Source: Aaosphaeria pasadenensis (Eukaryota > Ascomycota > Dothideomycetes > Pleosporales). From it: a stretch of 64,000 nt of DNA. Position 1 is the stretch's first letter, and each line of letters begins with the position of its first letter. Position numbers and translations under genes: made by a program. A model generated the notes under the pieces. It saw only the letters and a program-made list of their open reading frames with translations. It was not told where the DNA came from and ran no database searches. Of this stretch, positions 24,068 to 35,211 are shown piece by piece. The DNA lies in NCBI GenBank assembly GCA_022813625.1, contig JAKLMB010000041.1, forward strand, positions 186,001-250,000, written 5' to 3'.

Positions 24068-25168
24068 TTGATTGATTGATTTTGCCTGCCTGCCGATGAG
24101 AGATGAAGAGATGAATGACTCATTGATTGAATGGTTAATGAATGGACGATGGGATCGGGGGTTTTCATTTCACGTTCTGTGTGTGTGTGTGGTTTTTTCT
24201 TCTGGTCTGGGCTTGGGAATATGGAGGTATGGGAGGGAGGTGTGGACATGGGTGGTAAAGCAATCGTATCGATGTCGTTGGTACTTCGATTCGTCATTGT
24301 CATCGTCATTGAGGAGTCGGGGTCATTGAAACAGCAAGCGGCGTATGCATGTGCATCTGTGCATCTGTGTAAGGTGGATGTAGAACTACTGGTACCACTG
24401 GTATGAGGGGACGGTGAGAGGCATAGGGCTGTAAAAAAAAAAAGAAAAGGACGCGTTTTTGTGTATACGGGTATTTTCGATTCAGTTCTGTAGGGCAAAT
24501 GGAACGGGAAGGGAAGGCATGAATGAGATAAAAGAAAAAAATAAAAAGTATGCATTATTTACTCAGCTGTGCTTTGGACTTGCGTTTTGTGTGAAGGGAG
24601 TGGTGATGATGGTGTTGTAGGGGGGTTGTGAGGAGAACTGTGATGTGAATGCGAACAACGAATAAATGAGATTGCCATTAGATGTACGGAGTATCTAGGA
24701 GGGTGTAGGATGGGAACGAGATACTGTGAATTGTTTTTGGTTTGTTTGTTTACCGGCTCTGTTTTTATTGTATATATTTTTTTTTAGTTTTGAAGATACC
24801 TACTTAGGTACGTAGTTACCAAGGAGTAGTTGGCATATCTGCACTATGTAATCACCAACTCTACCGTTTTGATGCCGGAGGATCAAGTTGTTGGTTCAGT
24901 TGTTGCGTGGAGTTTAGTTGAGGGAGGCGTTTACTTTGTATTTCTTTTGATTTTATTTTTCTCTTATTGTACGGAGTAGTTATGATTTATTTCATCAACA
25001 CATAGCAGTGAGACATCATCACTCCAAAAAGCATATAACCGCGACTCTCTTCCACACGCATGGTTAATTACAGCTATATATTTCATCACTCGTACGTACA
25101 CATTACACCCATCCATTACATCCCCCCATCCCCCCCATCCCCCCCATCCCCCTTCGTTCGTTACTCAT
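24068..25168. other. Intergenic, convergent 3' ends with simple repeats
   Basis: This 1.1 kb lies between facing stops of the deubiquitinase and cerato-platanin genes. It contains a GATT tetranucleotide run right after the stop (24062-24081), a GTGTGT run near 24180, homopolymer A and T tracts, and CATCCCCCC repeats at 25119-25152. No gene was seen. Confidence 0.6.
25119..25152 (+). repeat. CATCCCCCC short tandem repeat
   Basis: Four close copies of an eight- to nine-base C-rich unit lie just downstream of the cerato-platanin stop. Confidence 0.8.
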
Positions 25169-25751
25169 TCAAAGCTTACAGTTGCTAACCGGCACCTGGA
25201 TGTACTGCACGTCGACCCTTCCCAGCGCAACCGACTGCCCGTTCGTCAGGTCGTCCATGGCCTTCTGGGCGATGTTGAAGCCGCTCGCGGCGTGGTCGAT
25301 CGCGAGCACGTAGATGGTTTTGGACTTGTAGGTTACCGAGTAGCATGTGCCGCACTGTCGCCCACACGTTAGACGCCCACGTCGGCAGAGAGGGAGATCG
25401 AAAAGGGATAACGGGGGGTGGGAAGGGGAGAGGGGAGACATACTTGAGGGCTATTCCAGCCCGCGACGCCCTGGTACCCGCCGATGTAAGGGAAGTTGCG
25501 CAGCGAGCCTTGCGTCGTGTATCCCTTGGTCACGAGGCCGTTGGAGCCGTCCGAGCACGAGACGACGTTGAGGGAGCGCGAGGCGTCGTCATAGCCTGTG
25601 TCGTAGGATACTGTTTATTCACAGACGCAGGCGTTAGCTGGTGTTGCTTGTGGGTTTTGACGGGGGAGAGGGGGGGAGGGGGATATGTACCGGTGATGGC
25701 GTTGGCGATGCTTGAGAGCGTGAGGGCGGAGAGGGCGGCGGTGAACTTCAT
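25169..25751 (-). CDS. Cerato-platanin family small secreted protein
   Basis: Exons 25691-25751, 25444-25610 and 25355-adjacent 25169-25354 (minus strand) give 137 residues; introns of 80 and 89 bp have canonical ends and a GCTAAC branch site in the first. Residues 1-18 are a signal peptide (MKFTAALSALTLSSIANA). The mature protein opens VSYDTGYDDASRSLN and keeps the four family cysteines: C39, C77 and C80 (CGTC), and C135 (SNCKL), which form two disulfides in the double-psi beta-barrel. Family members bind chitin oligomers, loosen cell walls, and in plant-associated fungi act as elicitors or weak phytotoxic proteins. Length (family about 135-140) and intron positions fit an intact gene. It stands alone, with long non-coding flanks. 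Confidence 0.95.
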
Positions 25752-28394
25752 GGTTGCTGATGTGGTGATCTTTTCGATGGTGATATAAGATACTTTTGTC
25801 GTTATCGTTAAATCGTTATGTGTAGATTATGGAAATGCTCGTTCGTAAGTAGTACTGTGATAAAGCGAGTGTGGTGTGGTTGATTGATTGATTAAATTGA
25901 ACTGGAGTGTCTGATATTCCTCTTTTGCTGCGTCGTCCTCGAGACATTTTATACCAGAACCGAATTCCCCATCTCCACCGTCACCGTCCTTGCTTATACC
26001 GGGTCCCGCCATCCCCGTGCCTTGCCTCGCAGCCGACGACAATATCGCACACGCTCCAAGAGGCAACGATGCGCGGAGGAAAAAGGACCGAGCCGGGATC
26101 TACCCATGGGAAATCAATAAACGCATTGTCAGTCAGTAGTGTACATAGTGATGGGGTTGCCTAAGCCGGCAGCGCAGGTGACCACTGTCTTGCATACAAT
26201 GTACATGACAGATGAGTAGATGAGCTCATAGTGTGGGGAAACACGAGGATCACCATGGTGGTGAGTTGAGCTGTGGGCAGTCCGGTTATTCTTAGAATCA
26301 GTGGGTAGTCTACCTAGTTAGTCGATGCGGATAGGCGGCTGATCGGTCGTCAGTGACGAGGGCGCAGTGTGTCCAAGCGAGCGAATTGTCCGAGACGGTT
26401 ATGTACAAAGTTCTCGGAACTTGGACGAGTGAGGCAATAAACCGTCGTCCGTTTGGTTACATCGCGCGCCGCTCGTCAATCAATCGTACCAGATGGGGCA
26501 GTCCGAAGCCGTGAAATCGATAAATGGGGGGATGGACAGTGAGGGTGGGACTTAGCAATAGCGTTGTTCTATGTATGTATCTGTGGACGTGCGAGCCCTA
26601 TGGAGCAATAAATATTGCACATAGTTAGTTACGTAGTTACATACATACGACTGGACGGAGCAGGGCGGTGGGCAGACAATAGTACTCGCATGTATGTATG
26701 TACGAACGAGACGGTGATCAATCATCACACCATGAGGTACCTTGATGGGGACAGCCACGTCAACAAGCGTTGAGTTCGTCTAGGGAATTCCTGGATCGAA
26801 GGCGACGCATACTTGCGTGTAGGTATGATTTCTCGTTTCGCAGAGACTATTATTATTGAGGACAAACAGCGAGAAACAATTCTTCTGAGTGTTTGGCGGA
26901 CAGCCATCCGCACGTGGAATGGAGTCTGGCTTGGTTGCCCATTCCGACATTCCACGTTCGATCTTGTTCCATAAGCCGGCCTGCGCGGCGAGACAACAAT
27001 AAATCCCATCTTGCGTAAGCAATCGCCTGAAAGGTCTCTCGATACCTGCACATGACGTTGCATGTAATTCAAAGTCGGATGGTTTCTACTGACGATGAAC
27101 AAAGGCGAAGAGCGGGAGTGATCACGAAGTCACACTAGAACAACGACACCCAACGGCACTATTGCCGGCCCGGAAGAAGTGGCCTGGAAGAATTGTGGGT
27201 GGTCTTTGTTGTCAATAACTATCGAAACAAGAAAAGACCGAGGTTCACAGAGCGAGGGAGAGAGAGCCTTAACAGAATTCCTCTGTAAGTAACACAGGTG
27301 GCTGGTTGGGTGCGTTGTATGAGTAAGGATCGGTCGGACAGCGGAACAGACGGAAGAAGCGCAGTTACAACTTCCAAGCCATCGACAGGGAGCCGTCCAG
27401 CCTGTAAACAATCAGGAATAGATAATGTTGCAACTTGCGAGTAGGTATGTCTATCTTAAGACTGCCCTTAGCTGGGCGTTACGCTCGGAAGACGACCTTC
27501 GCAGCCACACCGAAACATCGCATCCACGGATAGACCCTCAAAGGAACGATGTGTAGTAACAAAGACTCTCCTCTTCAACTTGGTAATAACTAATCAGATA
27601 CTTGCTAATAATCGCAGAATTGGCAGTGATCAGACTCCGGGCCGAGCGTTTTGTGTTGTTCTTTACTTGTCCAAGTCAGGATGTCAGTCAGTCAGTCAGT
27701 CAGGGTTAACGCCCAGGATGGGGAATCTGATACACGTCTCAAGTTATATTTCCCCGTCCACAGTTTCATCCCCTTCGCTAACCACCTGAATCATCGACAG
27801 CAGAAACATGGACAATACCCTGACCATCCATTCCATTGGCTGCATCTCGCGCACTTGGCTACAAACAGCCACAGCGAAGACCTTAGGCAAAACAAGAGGG
27901 TTGCCGTCCGTGGCTTTCACAGATACACAGTGCGCCACTCCAACCCCCGTCAAACCGTCAAACCAACCCTCCCAGCCAATCACAAGCATCCCAGAAAGCC
28001 TCATGTTTCCCCAGAAAGGGACATTGGCAAGGATCGCCGCATCGTGAGGCCTGGGTTCGCAACACTCTTTGTCGCGAAGACGTTCCGCCATGGCTCGTTC
28101 AGGCCGAGTCTTCCACCTTGGTAACCGCTCATCTGCCTCTCTCTCAGTCTGCCCCTTCTCTTGCGCGGCCCATCTGTTTCATTCAGACTCCTGGAAAATG
28201 CCTTATAAAGGGCTCAAATGCGCTCACTCCTAGAACTCTTTTTTTTTCTTCCCCAGGCAGGTCCAAGCATTCATTCTCAACTACACAGTTTTCTTTCCGA
28301 TTTCTTCCAAAAACAAATCTCGATCCTAAAACCCTAATCCTATTCATCTTCATTACCCAAACGAGCTAGTCTCCCCCAATACACACCAATCACA
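25752..28394. other. Long intergenic, divergent promoters
   Basis: This 2.6 kb separates the divergent cerato-platanin and cupredoxin genes. It includes a GTCA microsatellite at 27683-27703 and many short palindromic CATACATAC/GTATGTATG patches at 26570-26705. Open frames at 26725-27102 and 27651-28124 have no recognisable protein or splice partners. The last 200 bp is the leader of the cupredoxin gene. Confidence 0.5.
27683..27703 (+). repeat. GTCA tetranucleotide microsatellite
   Basis: Five perfect GTCA copies lie in non-coding DNA. Confidence 0.9.
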
Positions 28395-29047
28395 ATGCAT
28401 TTCTCCACCATCTTCACCGCCGCCGCCGTTGCCGGCTCCGCTCTCGCAGCAGACATCACCGTCTCTGTGGGTCTCAAGAACGGCTCCGCGCTCTTCAACC
28501 CTGAGACCATCAAGGCCGCCGAGGGCGATGTCGTCAAGTTCAAGTTCTGGCCTTCTTCCCACTCCGTCGTCGCCGGACCCTTCGCCCGTCCCTGCCAGCC
28601 CGGCCCAGAGGGCTCCATCTGGTCCGGCTTCGTGACCACCAACGACACCGAGAAGGCCTCTCCCACCGAGTTCCACTACACCGTCACCAACGCCTCCGCA
28701 CCCATCTGGCTCTACTGCTCCCGCGCGAAGCATTGCCAGAACGGTATGGTCGCTGTTATCAACCCTCCGTAAGTCTCCCCTCCACATACAATCAACCCAG
28801 CATCATCAAAGACTAACGCATACGCAGTACTTCCGGTCAAAACACACTCGACAGGTACAGGGCCGCCGCCGCCCAGGCCGAGCAGAACGTCTCCCCAACC
28901 TCGACCACCGCTGTCGGCGGCAACCTCACCACCGCGACTCAACCCTCCGGCTCCAGCACCTCCTCCCCCGGCGCTGCTGCCGGCCTCAAGGCTCCTACCT
29001 TCGCCGTCTCCGGTGTCGTGGGCTTGTTCGCTTACTTCCTTTTGTAA
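28395..29047 (+). CDS. GPI-anchored extracellular serine-rich cupredoxin
   Basis: Exons 28395-28768 and 28828-29047 give 197 residues; the 59 bp intron has a CTAAC branch site. Residues 1-19 are a signal peptide. A cupredoxin domain spans about 20-124, and the expected type 1 copper ligands are all visible: H56 (SSHSVV), C108 (LYCSRAKH), H113 and M118 (QNGM). A Ser/Thr-rich stretch follows (about 140-170), then small residues and a hydrophobic tail (VSGVVGLFAYFLL), which is the pattern of a GPI attachment signal. Such proteins sit at the plasma membrane or cell wall of filamentous fungi; bound copper is likely but the physiological role is unsettled. Confidence 0.93.
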
Positions 29048-30794
29048 GCAAAGGTCGCAAGTGAGAAGAGTGTCAAGATACCCCCTGCGAGCGGCCATCA
29101 AACCGCAGATGACGAGAAATTCGCCTGAGACGCAACGAACACTTTCCATCGTGTACGCCTGTGTAATGAAATGAAAGAGAGAAGACCGACCTAAACCCCC
29201 CTGGATCTGGTATCCCCTACCCGCCTCCTGGGTCCTTTTTTTATGGGTTTGCCAAAACAAACGAAACATCGAGATTCTTATTGGAACTAGTTTTTGGTTA
29301 GATCGGAAGCAAGAGAGAGAGCCTGTGTATTATTATTAGTATTTAGTAGTAGTATGACCAAGTTGGCAGTGTGGTTGAGAATGAATAGCTTATTTTATAC
29401 AACTCCAAAACAAAAGTCTTTTGCTTTGCTGTGGAAGTGGTGATTGCGATACTCTTAGCCATTCAACGAAGCAGTATGTCTCTATAACCTAGCACGATAT
29501 CGTCTAGCCAGGCAGGGCAACCAAAACATGGATCAGATGGTAAAAATCATCGCATTCTCTCATACTCGTCGAACTTACAACATCAATACTGGGTGCGACA
29601 AGGTGGTTTAGACGTATGGGGTAACAGTTATCGCTTACTTGATTCCTTACTGCCTTTGATGAATTGTCATGGAAATGCCCAGGATAGATGTACCATTGAA
29701 GTTTACTACGATGAAAGAGCAAAACAGCAACACTTCTCCCAGAAACACACAATACGCACACGAAGTGCTTTATGATCATGCATTTCGTTAAGGAAAATTT
29801 ATAATCGTAGTCTTGGTGCATGTATCATGCTTCTCTGAAATCGAATTCATTTATCATTGTTAGAACCAAAAGAAATAGATTAAAACCTAAAAAGTACAAA
29901 ATATCCCTCCTAATTCATCTAAGTTTATCAAGGCATGGCTGGCATTTACCTCTCTCGCCAACTCCCATAACTGTACTCAAGGTTGGGTTCGTTGTTCGCG
30001 ATAGCAAGAGATGCCCATTGCTGACGACTTCGCACCCGTTAATCATGTCGCCACTCGTAGACCCACAATCAACGAACCCTTCGATACATCAACCTCAAAC
30101 TTCTGGAAAATACACAATCTAGGCTCCAGCCGTGCTCACAGCCCGAATTACCTTCTTCTCCCGTCTATCCGGCGTCAAAATTGTAATGGGAGGTTGCTGC
30201 AGTGGTCCATATGTACGTTTCCGCCATCCGACACCCGCGCCGTGGTACCAACAAGCGGCTACGATGCGGCATGCAGCGCCCACCTAACGTCTGCAAGATC
30301 CCAAACATTTTACGTCAATAGAGAACAAAAGAACTAGGCAACCATGTAGTGAGAAATGGGAGTTTGGTTCATACCGTGCGGCGGTGGTGCCGCTTGATCG
30401 GAGCGCGTTCTTGTGTTGTGGATGTTGACGTTTGAACGATGATAGATGAATGCCTGCTCCGGCGCGACGATCGAAAGCCGAGAACGGGAACATGCTGTGC
30501 TTGACTTCCGGCTTTGTTTGAGAGAGAGTAGATGCGCTTGTAGGGGTGTTGTGCGTGTGCGTGTGCGTGAGCAAATACGTTTCTCGTGCACGGTGATTTG
30601 CTTGTGTTGCTGTCCGCAAGACATGCAGCCATGGACTTTGCTCAATGATGTATGTCTTACATTAGTGGAAAAGCAGTTCCATATCGGTTGGTATATATTA
30701 GAGATCTAAGACGTTGAAAAAGTTGAGCAGATAAACACCTAACTTACCCACTCACTGATTCCTCACACCAAGGAATCATCCCAAATTTCTCAAC
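29048..30794. other. Intergenic, no recognised gene
   Basis: This 1.75 kb between two rightward genes contains the 3' region of the cupredoxin gene, A/T-rich DNA near 29280-29460 and 29800-29920, and a CACGCACACGCACAC-type run near 30550. The frames present are short and resemble no protein family. Confidence 0.5.
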
Positions 30795-31610
30795 ATGATG
30801 ACGTTGATTCTGAAGCTAGACCCGAGCCAACATCAGGATACTCCTGCAACTCCTGGGATTCCAGTCAAACCTGCGAACTCAGACGCTGCACTGAAACCAC
30901 CCTTCGATTCCATTCTCCTGGTACGAGAGCAACGCAATCATGTCCCCCCAGTTGCAGAGCAGCCAGCTCCAGAGCAGGACCAGACCCATCCCGTAAGTCC
31001 CACAGGCGCGAATTGCCCGATCCTCTCTACCTTCCAGTGAATCCAAACACCTCCCCTCAAACCGAGCAAGCAAGTGCCCGATCCTCTCTACCTTCCAGTG
31101 AATCCAAACACCTCCCCTCAAACCGAGCAAGCAAGATCACATACCTAACACCCAACACCTCAGACTGAACCAACTCGCACCCCACCTACCACCACCGCCC
31201 TCATCCGTACCGACGAAACCATCCTAACCCCCTACGACCTCCCCGGCATCGAACCTGCCGACCCCGACAACCCCCCGCCCGGCAAATTCATCGTCTCCTA
31301 CACCAAGATGCTCGACCCGCCCGAGGTCCGCGGCGACAAACTCATCGTCAGCAGGACATTCCACGTCAGCGCGCACGACGATTCGGAAGACGCCGGCCGC
31401 GTCGTGAGCCGCGTGGCGAAGGAACTCACACCGGAGGGAGGCGTGGTTTGTAGGGGTCTACGGAACTATGATGGGAATATCTGCTTTGTTGACAGGGTTG
31501 TGAACGGGAAGGGAGTGGTCGCAGTGGTGAAGAGCTTGTATTGTCATCAGGTCAAGGTGGCACCGATTACGGAGGGGCCGTGGAAGGGGTGTGCTCGTCT
31601 TGTGGAGTAG
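30795..31610 (+). CDS. Orphan protein, 214 residues
   Basis: Exons 30795-30992 and 31164-31610 join in phase (THP to TEPTRTPP) to 214 residues; donor GTAAGT and acceptor CTCAG. The N-terminal 90 residues are Pro-rich and probably disordered, and the C-terminal part has a compact look, with FIVSYTKMLDPPEVRGDKL, two Cys (GGVVCRGL and SLYCHQVK) and GPWKGCARLVE at the end. There is no signal peptide or membrane segment. I do not recognise the family. The intron contains a perfect 61 bp tandem duplication. The alternative that only the second exon is real, starting at the ATG at 31308, cannot be excluded. Confidence 0.6.
31014..31135 (+). repeat. Perfect 61 bp tandem duplication inside an intron
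   Basis: Positions 31014-31074 and 31075-31135 are identical 61-base units beginning TGCCCGATCC and ending GCAAGCAAG. Each unit contains a CTTCCAG that could act as a splice acceptor. The identity of the copies points to a recent event. Confidence 0.95.
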
Positions 31611-31750
31611 GGGGGAGGTGTTGGACTGGGTCGGAGGAGCAGTGAAATAATGGTGGTAGGAGAGGAGGCGAGAACGATGGTAGGGTTGTTGGAAATTTGG
31701 AGGATGCGGGTAGTGATGAACTACATCTGTAGGGAAGAATGATCTACTCA
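31611..31750. other. 3' region of orphan gene
   Basis: Short purine-rich stretch before the tandem duplication. Nothing else was seen. Confidence 0.5.
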
Positions 31751-32817
31751 TAGTTTCAAATCGTCAATGTGAAAAGGAAAGAGAGTCAGATCGGAAATAT
31801 GATGTTTGGTTCACGTTCGTGATACATGAGGTGGGAAGACGTGCGTAGGAGATGGGGATCAACATGAGTACTTGCGAGCATCACTAATAGACCATGTATG
31901 CCGTCTGAATCCATTTTATTGTTCTATCACTACGCAAATGTAAATCTTAAGGTAGCAAAAAGATAATAAACTAAAAGAAAAAAAGATAGTGATATTACCT
32001 ACTCGAACCTGCGCAAAAAGGAAAGGGTCCAGCGAGCTGGACGGTAGTAGGTACCCATAGAGGGATCCCATACTGTTCACGGTAACGAAACCGAAGAATA
32101 ATGTTTAGAGCTAACTTTCCTTGACAACGTTTGTAAATTATTCAATATATATCCACACGTAAAATCAAATGAATAATTTCATATCCAAGTTTCTAAGGGT
32201 AAGGTAGGAAGGAAGGGCTGTAGAAGGGCAGTGCTAGGCGCTTGCTGCCTAGAGGCAAGGACAACGTGTGATTAGATGCCTAGAAGTTTAAATCATCAAT
32301 TTGCAAAGGAAAGAAAGTCAGATTAGAAATATGAAGTTTAGATCACGTCTGTGATACATGTACATGAGGTAGGAAGACGTAGTGTAGAGGATAGGGATAA
32401 ATAATTAGAAGTATCACTACAGACCATATGCCATCCGAATTGATCATATTCTATTGATACCATCACTACCTATGAAAACTTATATACAAACAGATAAAGA
32501 CCAAAAGCAAAAAAAGCATGTCATCTCACCTACTCGAACCCGGGCAAAAAGGAAAGGATCCAGCAAGCTGGATGGTAAGCCATAAGGCCAAGCCAATAGG
32601 CTTCTCGGTGAAGGATCCGAATTTGTTTGGAGCTAACTTTCCTTGACAGAAACTGTAAATTATTTGATATATATCTACAGGTAAATTCAAAAGCATAATT
32701 TCATATCTGACTTTCTGATTATTGCAGGGTGATGTGGGAGGGAAGGAAGGGCTGTAGAAGGGCGGTGCTGGGTGTTTGCCGCCTGGAGGAAAGGACGACG
32801 TGTGATCGGACGCCTGG
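31751..32817. repeat. Diverged ~530 bp tandem direct duplication
   Basis: Copy A (about 31751-32280) and copy B (about 32281-32817) align along their length. Matching landmarks are AAGGAAAGAGAGTCAGAT/AAGGAAAGAAAGTCAGAT near the starts, CCTACTCGAACC at 31999 and 32529, GAGCTAACTTTCCTTGACA at about 32108 and 32630, and GGAAGGGCTGTAGAAGGGC at about 32212 and 32744. Many differences are C/T or G/A transitions, and short indels are also present. Neither copy has a convincing gene; the unit may derive from a mobile element or from old non-coding DNA. Borders are uncertain by about 10 bp. Confidence 0.8.
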
Positions 32818-32878
32818 AACGACATCATTCATTGTTTGCTACTCATACAGGTACAACCATCACTCTTACAGGCACCAA

Positions 32879-34421
32879 TCAAAGCCTCGCTCGCGGTGAT
32901 TCCAGCTCCTTTCTCGCCCTTTCGTTCTGTTCTCGCCAGTATATCTTCCTTGTCTCGTGACCTTTCACAAATATCTCGAACCATGCACGGTCATACTTGG
33001 GGAGCCGTCTCCCAATGGATCCTTGCTCAGGCTCTCCAGCCAGTAATCGCACCTTTTCGAAGTACTCCTCGAAATCAGGATACACGAGAGTGAAAGCGAC
33101 GCCATCGCCTCGCTTCGCAACACGCTCCTTTTCCCATTCCTTTTGTTCGCTCAGTGGAGGCAACGTGGCGCGTCCAGAAAGGAGTCGCGCAGCCAATACT
33201 GCCTGCCATTCGAAGATCTTGAACGTGAGCCCTGCAGCGACCTGTTAACGTCAGTCAATCTGGATCAGAAAATTCATGGCGAGGACCTTTTACTGCGCCG
33301 ACAAAGAGCAAAGTCGGATCCTTCTGGTACGCGACGTGGAGGTAGAGCTCCGGCACGCGATTGTTCCTGACCTCGACGTTCGGCAGGAATGGCAGAGACC
33401 ACGAGTATCCTGTGCCGAAAACTATCTCGTCAACGTCTGCAACGGCGCTTCCGTCGATGAAGTGGACGGTTCGTTGGCCGTTTGATGACGATATGTGTGA
33501 TATCGATGGCTTCTGTGTGATTCCGGGGTGATCGAATGCCTCGCCACCGAAATAACCGTTCGCTTTGTGACCTTTGACGACGGCGTAGACGGGTCCTTTC
33601 GCTATCCCGATCAAATCGGTTGCAATGTCTGCGGCGGAGACAGATGCACCAACAACCACGACACGTTTTCCGTGATAGTTCTCGCGGCCCCGGAACATTT
33701 TGCTGTGTTTGATGCTGCCTGGACGCTGCTTCTCGAACTCTTCCAGGCCGTCGATCTTTGGTATGTAGGGCACGTGAAAGTGTCCGCTTGCTACAATTAC
33801 AGCGTCGAACCATTCCTCCCACCATTCGTCTTCTTTCTCGCCTTCTCGTCTTAGTACTAGTTTCCACTCGTTTCCAATCTTCTCGGCCAGCTCGACTGTC
33901 GTATTGTACGCCACGAGCTTCTCATAACCATTGCGGTATACTAATCCCTCAACGTACTTCTGAACCGTCGAATGGTGTCGAAACGGCGTGTCCTTGCCGT
34001 GCTTTGAAATCGACAACTCGCTCCTGGTGACGGGGATGGGCTCCTCGCTATATGACATTGGGATCGCATCGATGTTAGTCTCCAAGTACGGATACACCGA
34101 TGACTCGGTATACCGTTGCTGCGATGTCTTCCGTGTCCGCGCTGGCAAGGATGAAGGCAGTTTCACAGTCGGGTCGCCCTTCCGCAGAGCTAAGTTTCCA
34201 AAGTCGCTCAGATGGGGAGGAGCAGCTTTGTCTTCGATCCTTAAGGTGCGTTAGCATTGTAAAAGAATGTCAACGGATGGGTCTGACCAGCAACCACCAG
34301 GCACTTCTCTTCTTTCGAATACCCGGATTACGTCGAATGCTTTCTCTCTCGCGAGCGCATCAATGGTAATTGCTCCGGCTGGACCCAGCCCAATCACCGC
34401 GACACGTTTGACGGGTGCCAT
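32879..34421 (-). CDS. Flavin-containing monooxygenase-like FAD/NAD(P)H oxidoreductase
   Basis: Exons 34288-34421, 33294-34239 and 32879-33241 (minus strand) give 480 residues; introns are 48 and 52 bp with GCTAAC and GTTAAC branch sites. The FAD-binding Rossmann motif is VAVIGLGPAGA (G11-x-G13-x-x-G16), and the NADPH-binding one is VVVVGASVSAAD (from G242). IVFGTGY matches the conserved third FMO block, and KIFEWQAVLAARLLSGRA is the usual C-terminal helix. Enzymes of this family insert one oxygen into N, S or carbonyl substrates. Length is normal for fungal soluble members. It is the left-most enzyme gene of the metabolic region and diverges from the MFS permease, so a tailoring role in the neighbouring cluster is possible but unproven. 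Confidence 0.9.
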
Positions 34422-35211
34422 ACTAGCAATTGGTGTCTAGTGCTAATCTGTATGAATTCTCCTTCTTGGGAAGATGCAGTGATCTAAGACCTTTAAAAAA
34501 AAAACCCAGAAACACGATGCAGGAAAAAACACAGATATCATCACCAATACCCCAAAAAGATCGAAGAGGAACAAAGAGCAGACATGACGCGCCCACCTGA
34601 CTTGACTGCTACTTAAACAGATCGACTAGCTAGCCAACTATAGCGTACCGGCATCATGGCATCGGCAACAGCCACGGCCCAATACCAAATGTGAACGCTG
34701 CAATTAAAAAGAAAATCCACGCGAACTCCACGTTTCGTCTCATTTCCCTACCAATTCCACGTCTAGGAACGTGGCCGCGGCTCGCGCAATGATGAACGCA
34801 CATCGCGCAATCCGCTAATCCTTGCCGATATCACTTGGCAAACCTCTCCAATACCACCATCCCGTGTCTTGAACACCAATTGCTAAGACCGCCGTTGGTC
34901 TGGAGTGCCCTTTAGTAGAGACTTTTATACGACAATCGGCATGCGGATCGGCATGGTTGTATGCACGGTGAAGATGCCGATTGCGGTTTTTCGTCGCACT
35001 GGGCGCTGGATCCCAAGTCTTGGGCGGCAGGGAGGTTGTGATGACGAGTTATCGGAACATTTTGGCAAATCTCTGGGGTTCTCGAAGTGATAAGGTCTCG
35101 TATGGTCGGTATAATTAGTTAGATTGAATTTCTGTTTAGTTTATAAGAGAATTTTTCTTTCTGAGCAGCGTCGTCCTTTCTAAATCCCACCGACCGTTGT
35201 ATTCGTCCACA
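34422..35211. promoter_or_regulatory. Divergent promoter, flavin monooxygenase and MFS genes
   Basis: The 790 bp between divergent starts holds both promoters. An A-tract at 34494-34505 and several short palindromes are present, but no regulator site is claimed. Confidence 0.5.

Noticed and set aside
27651..28124. 157-codon plus-strand frame upstream of the cupredoxin gene
   Set aside because: No family resemblance, biased His/Gln/Arg content, and position in a promoter; starts within a simple repeat.
32526..32828. 100-codon minus-strand frame in duplication copy B
   Set aside because: It is not maintained in copy A and matches no family; best treated as chance within a repeat.
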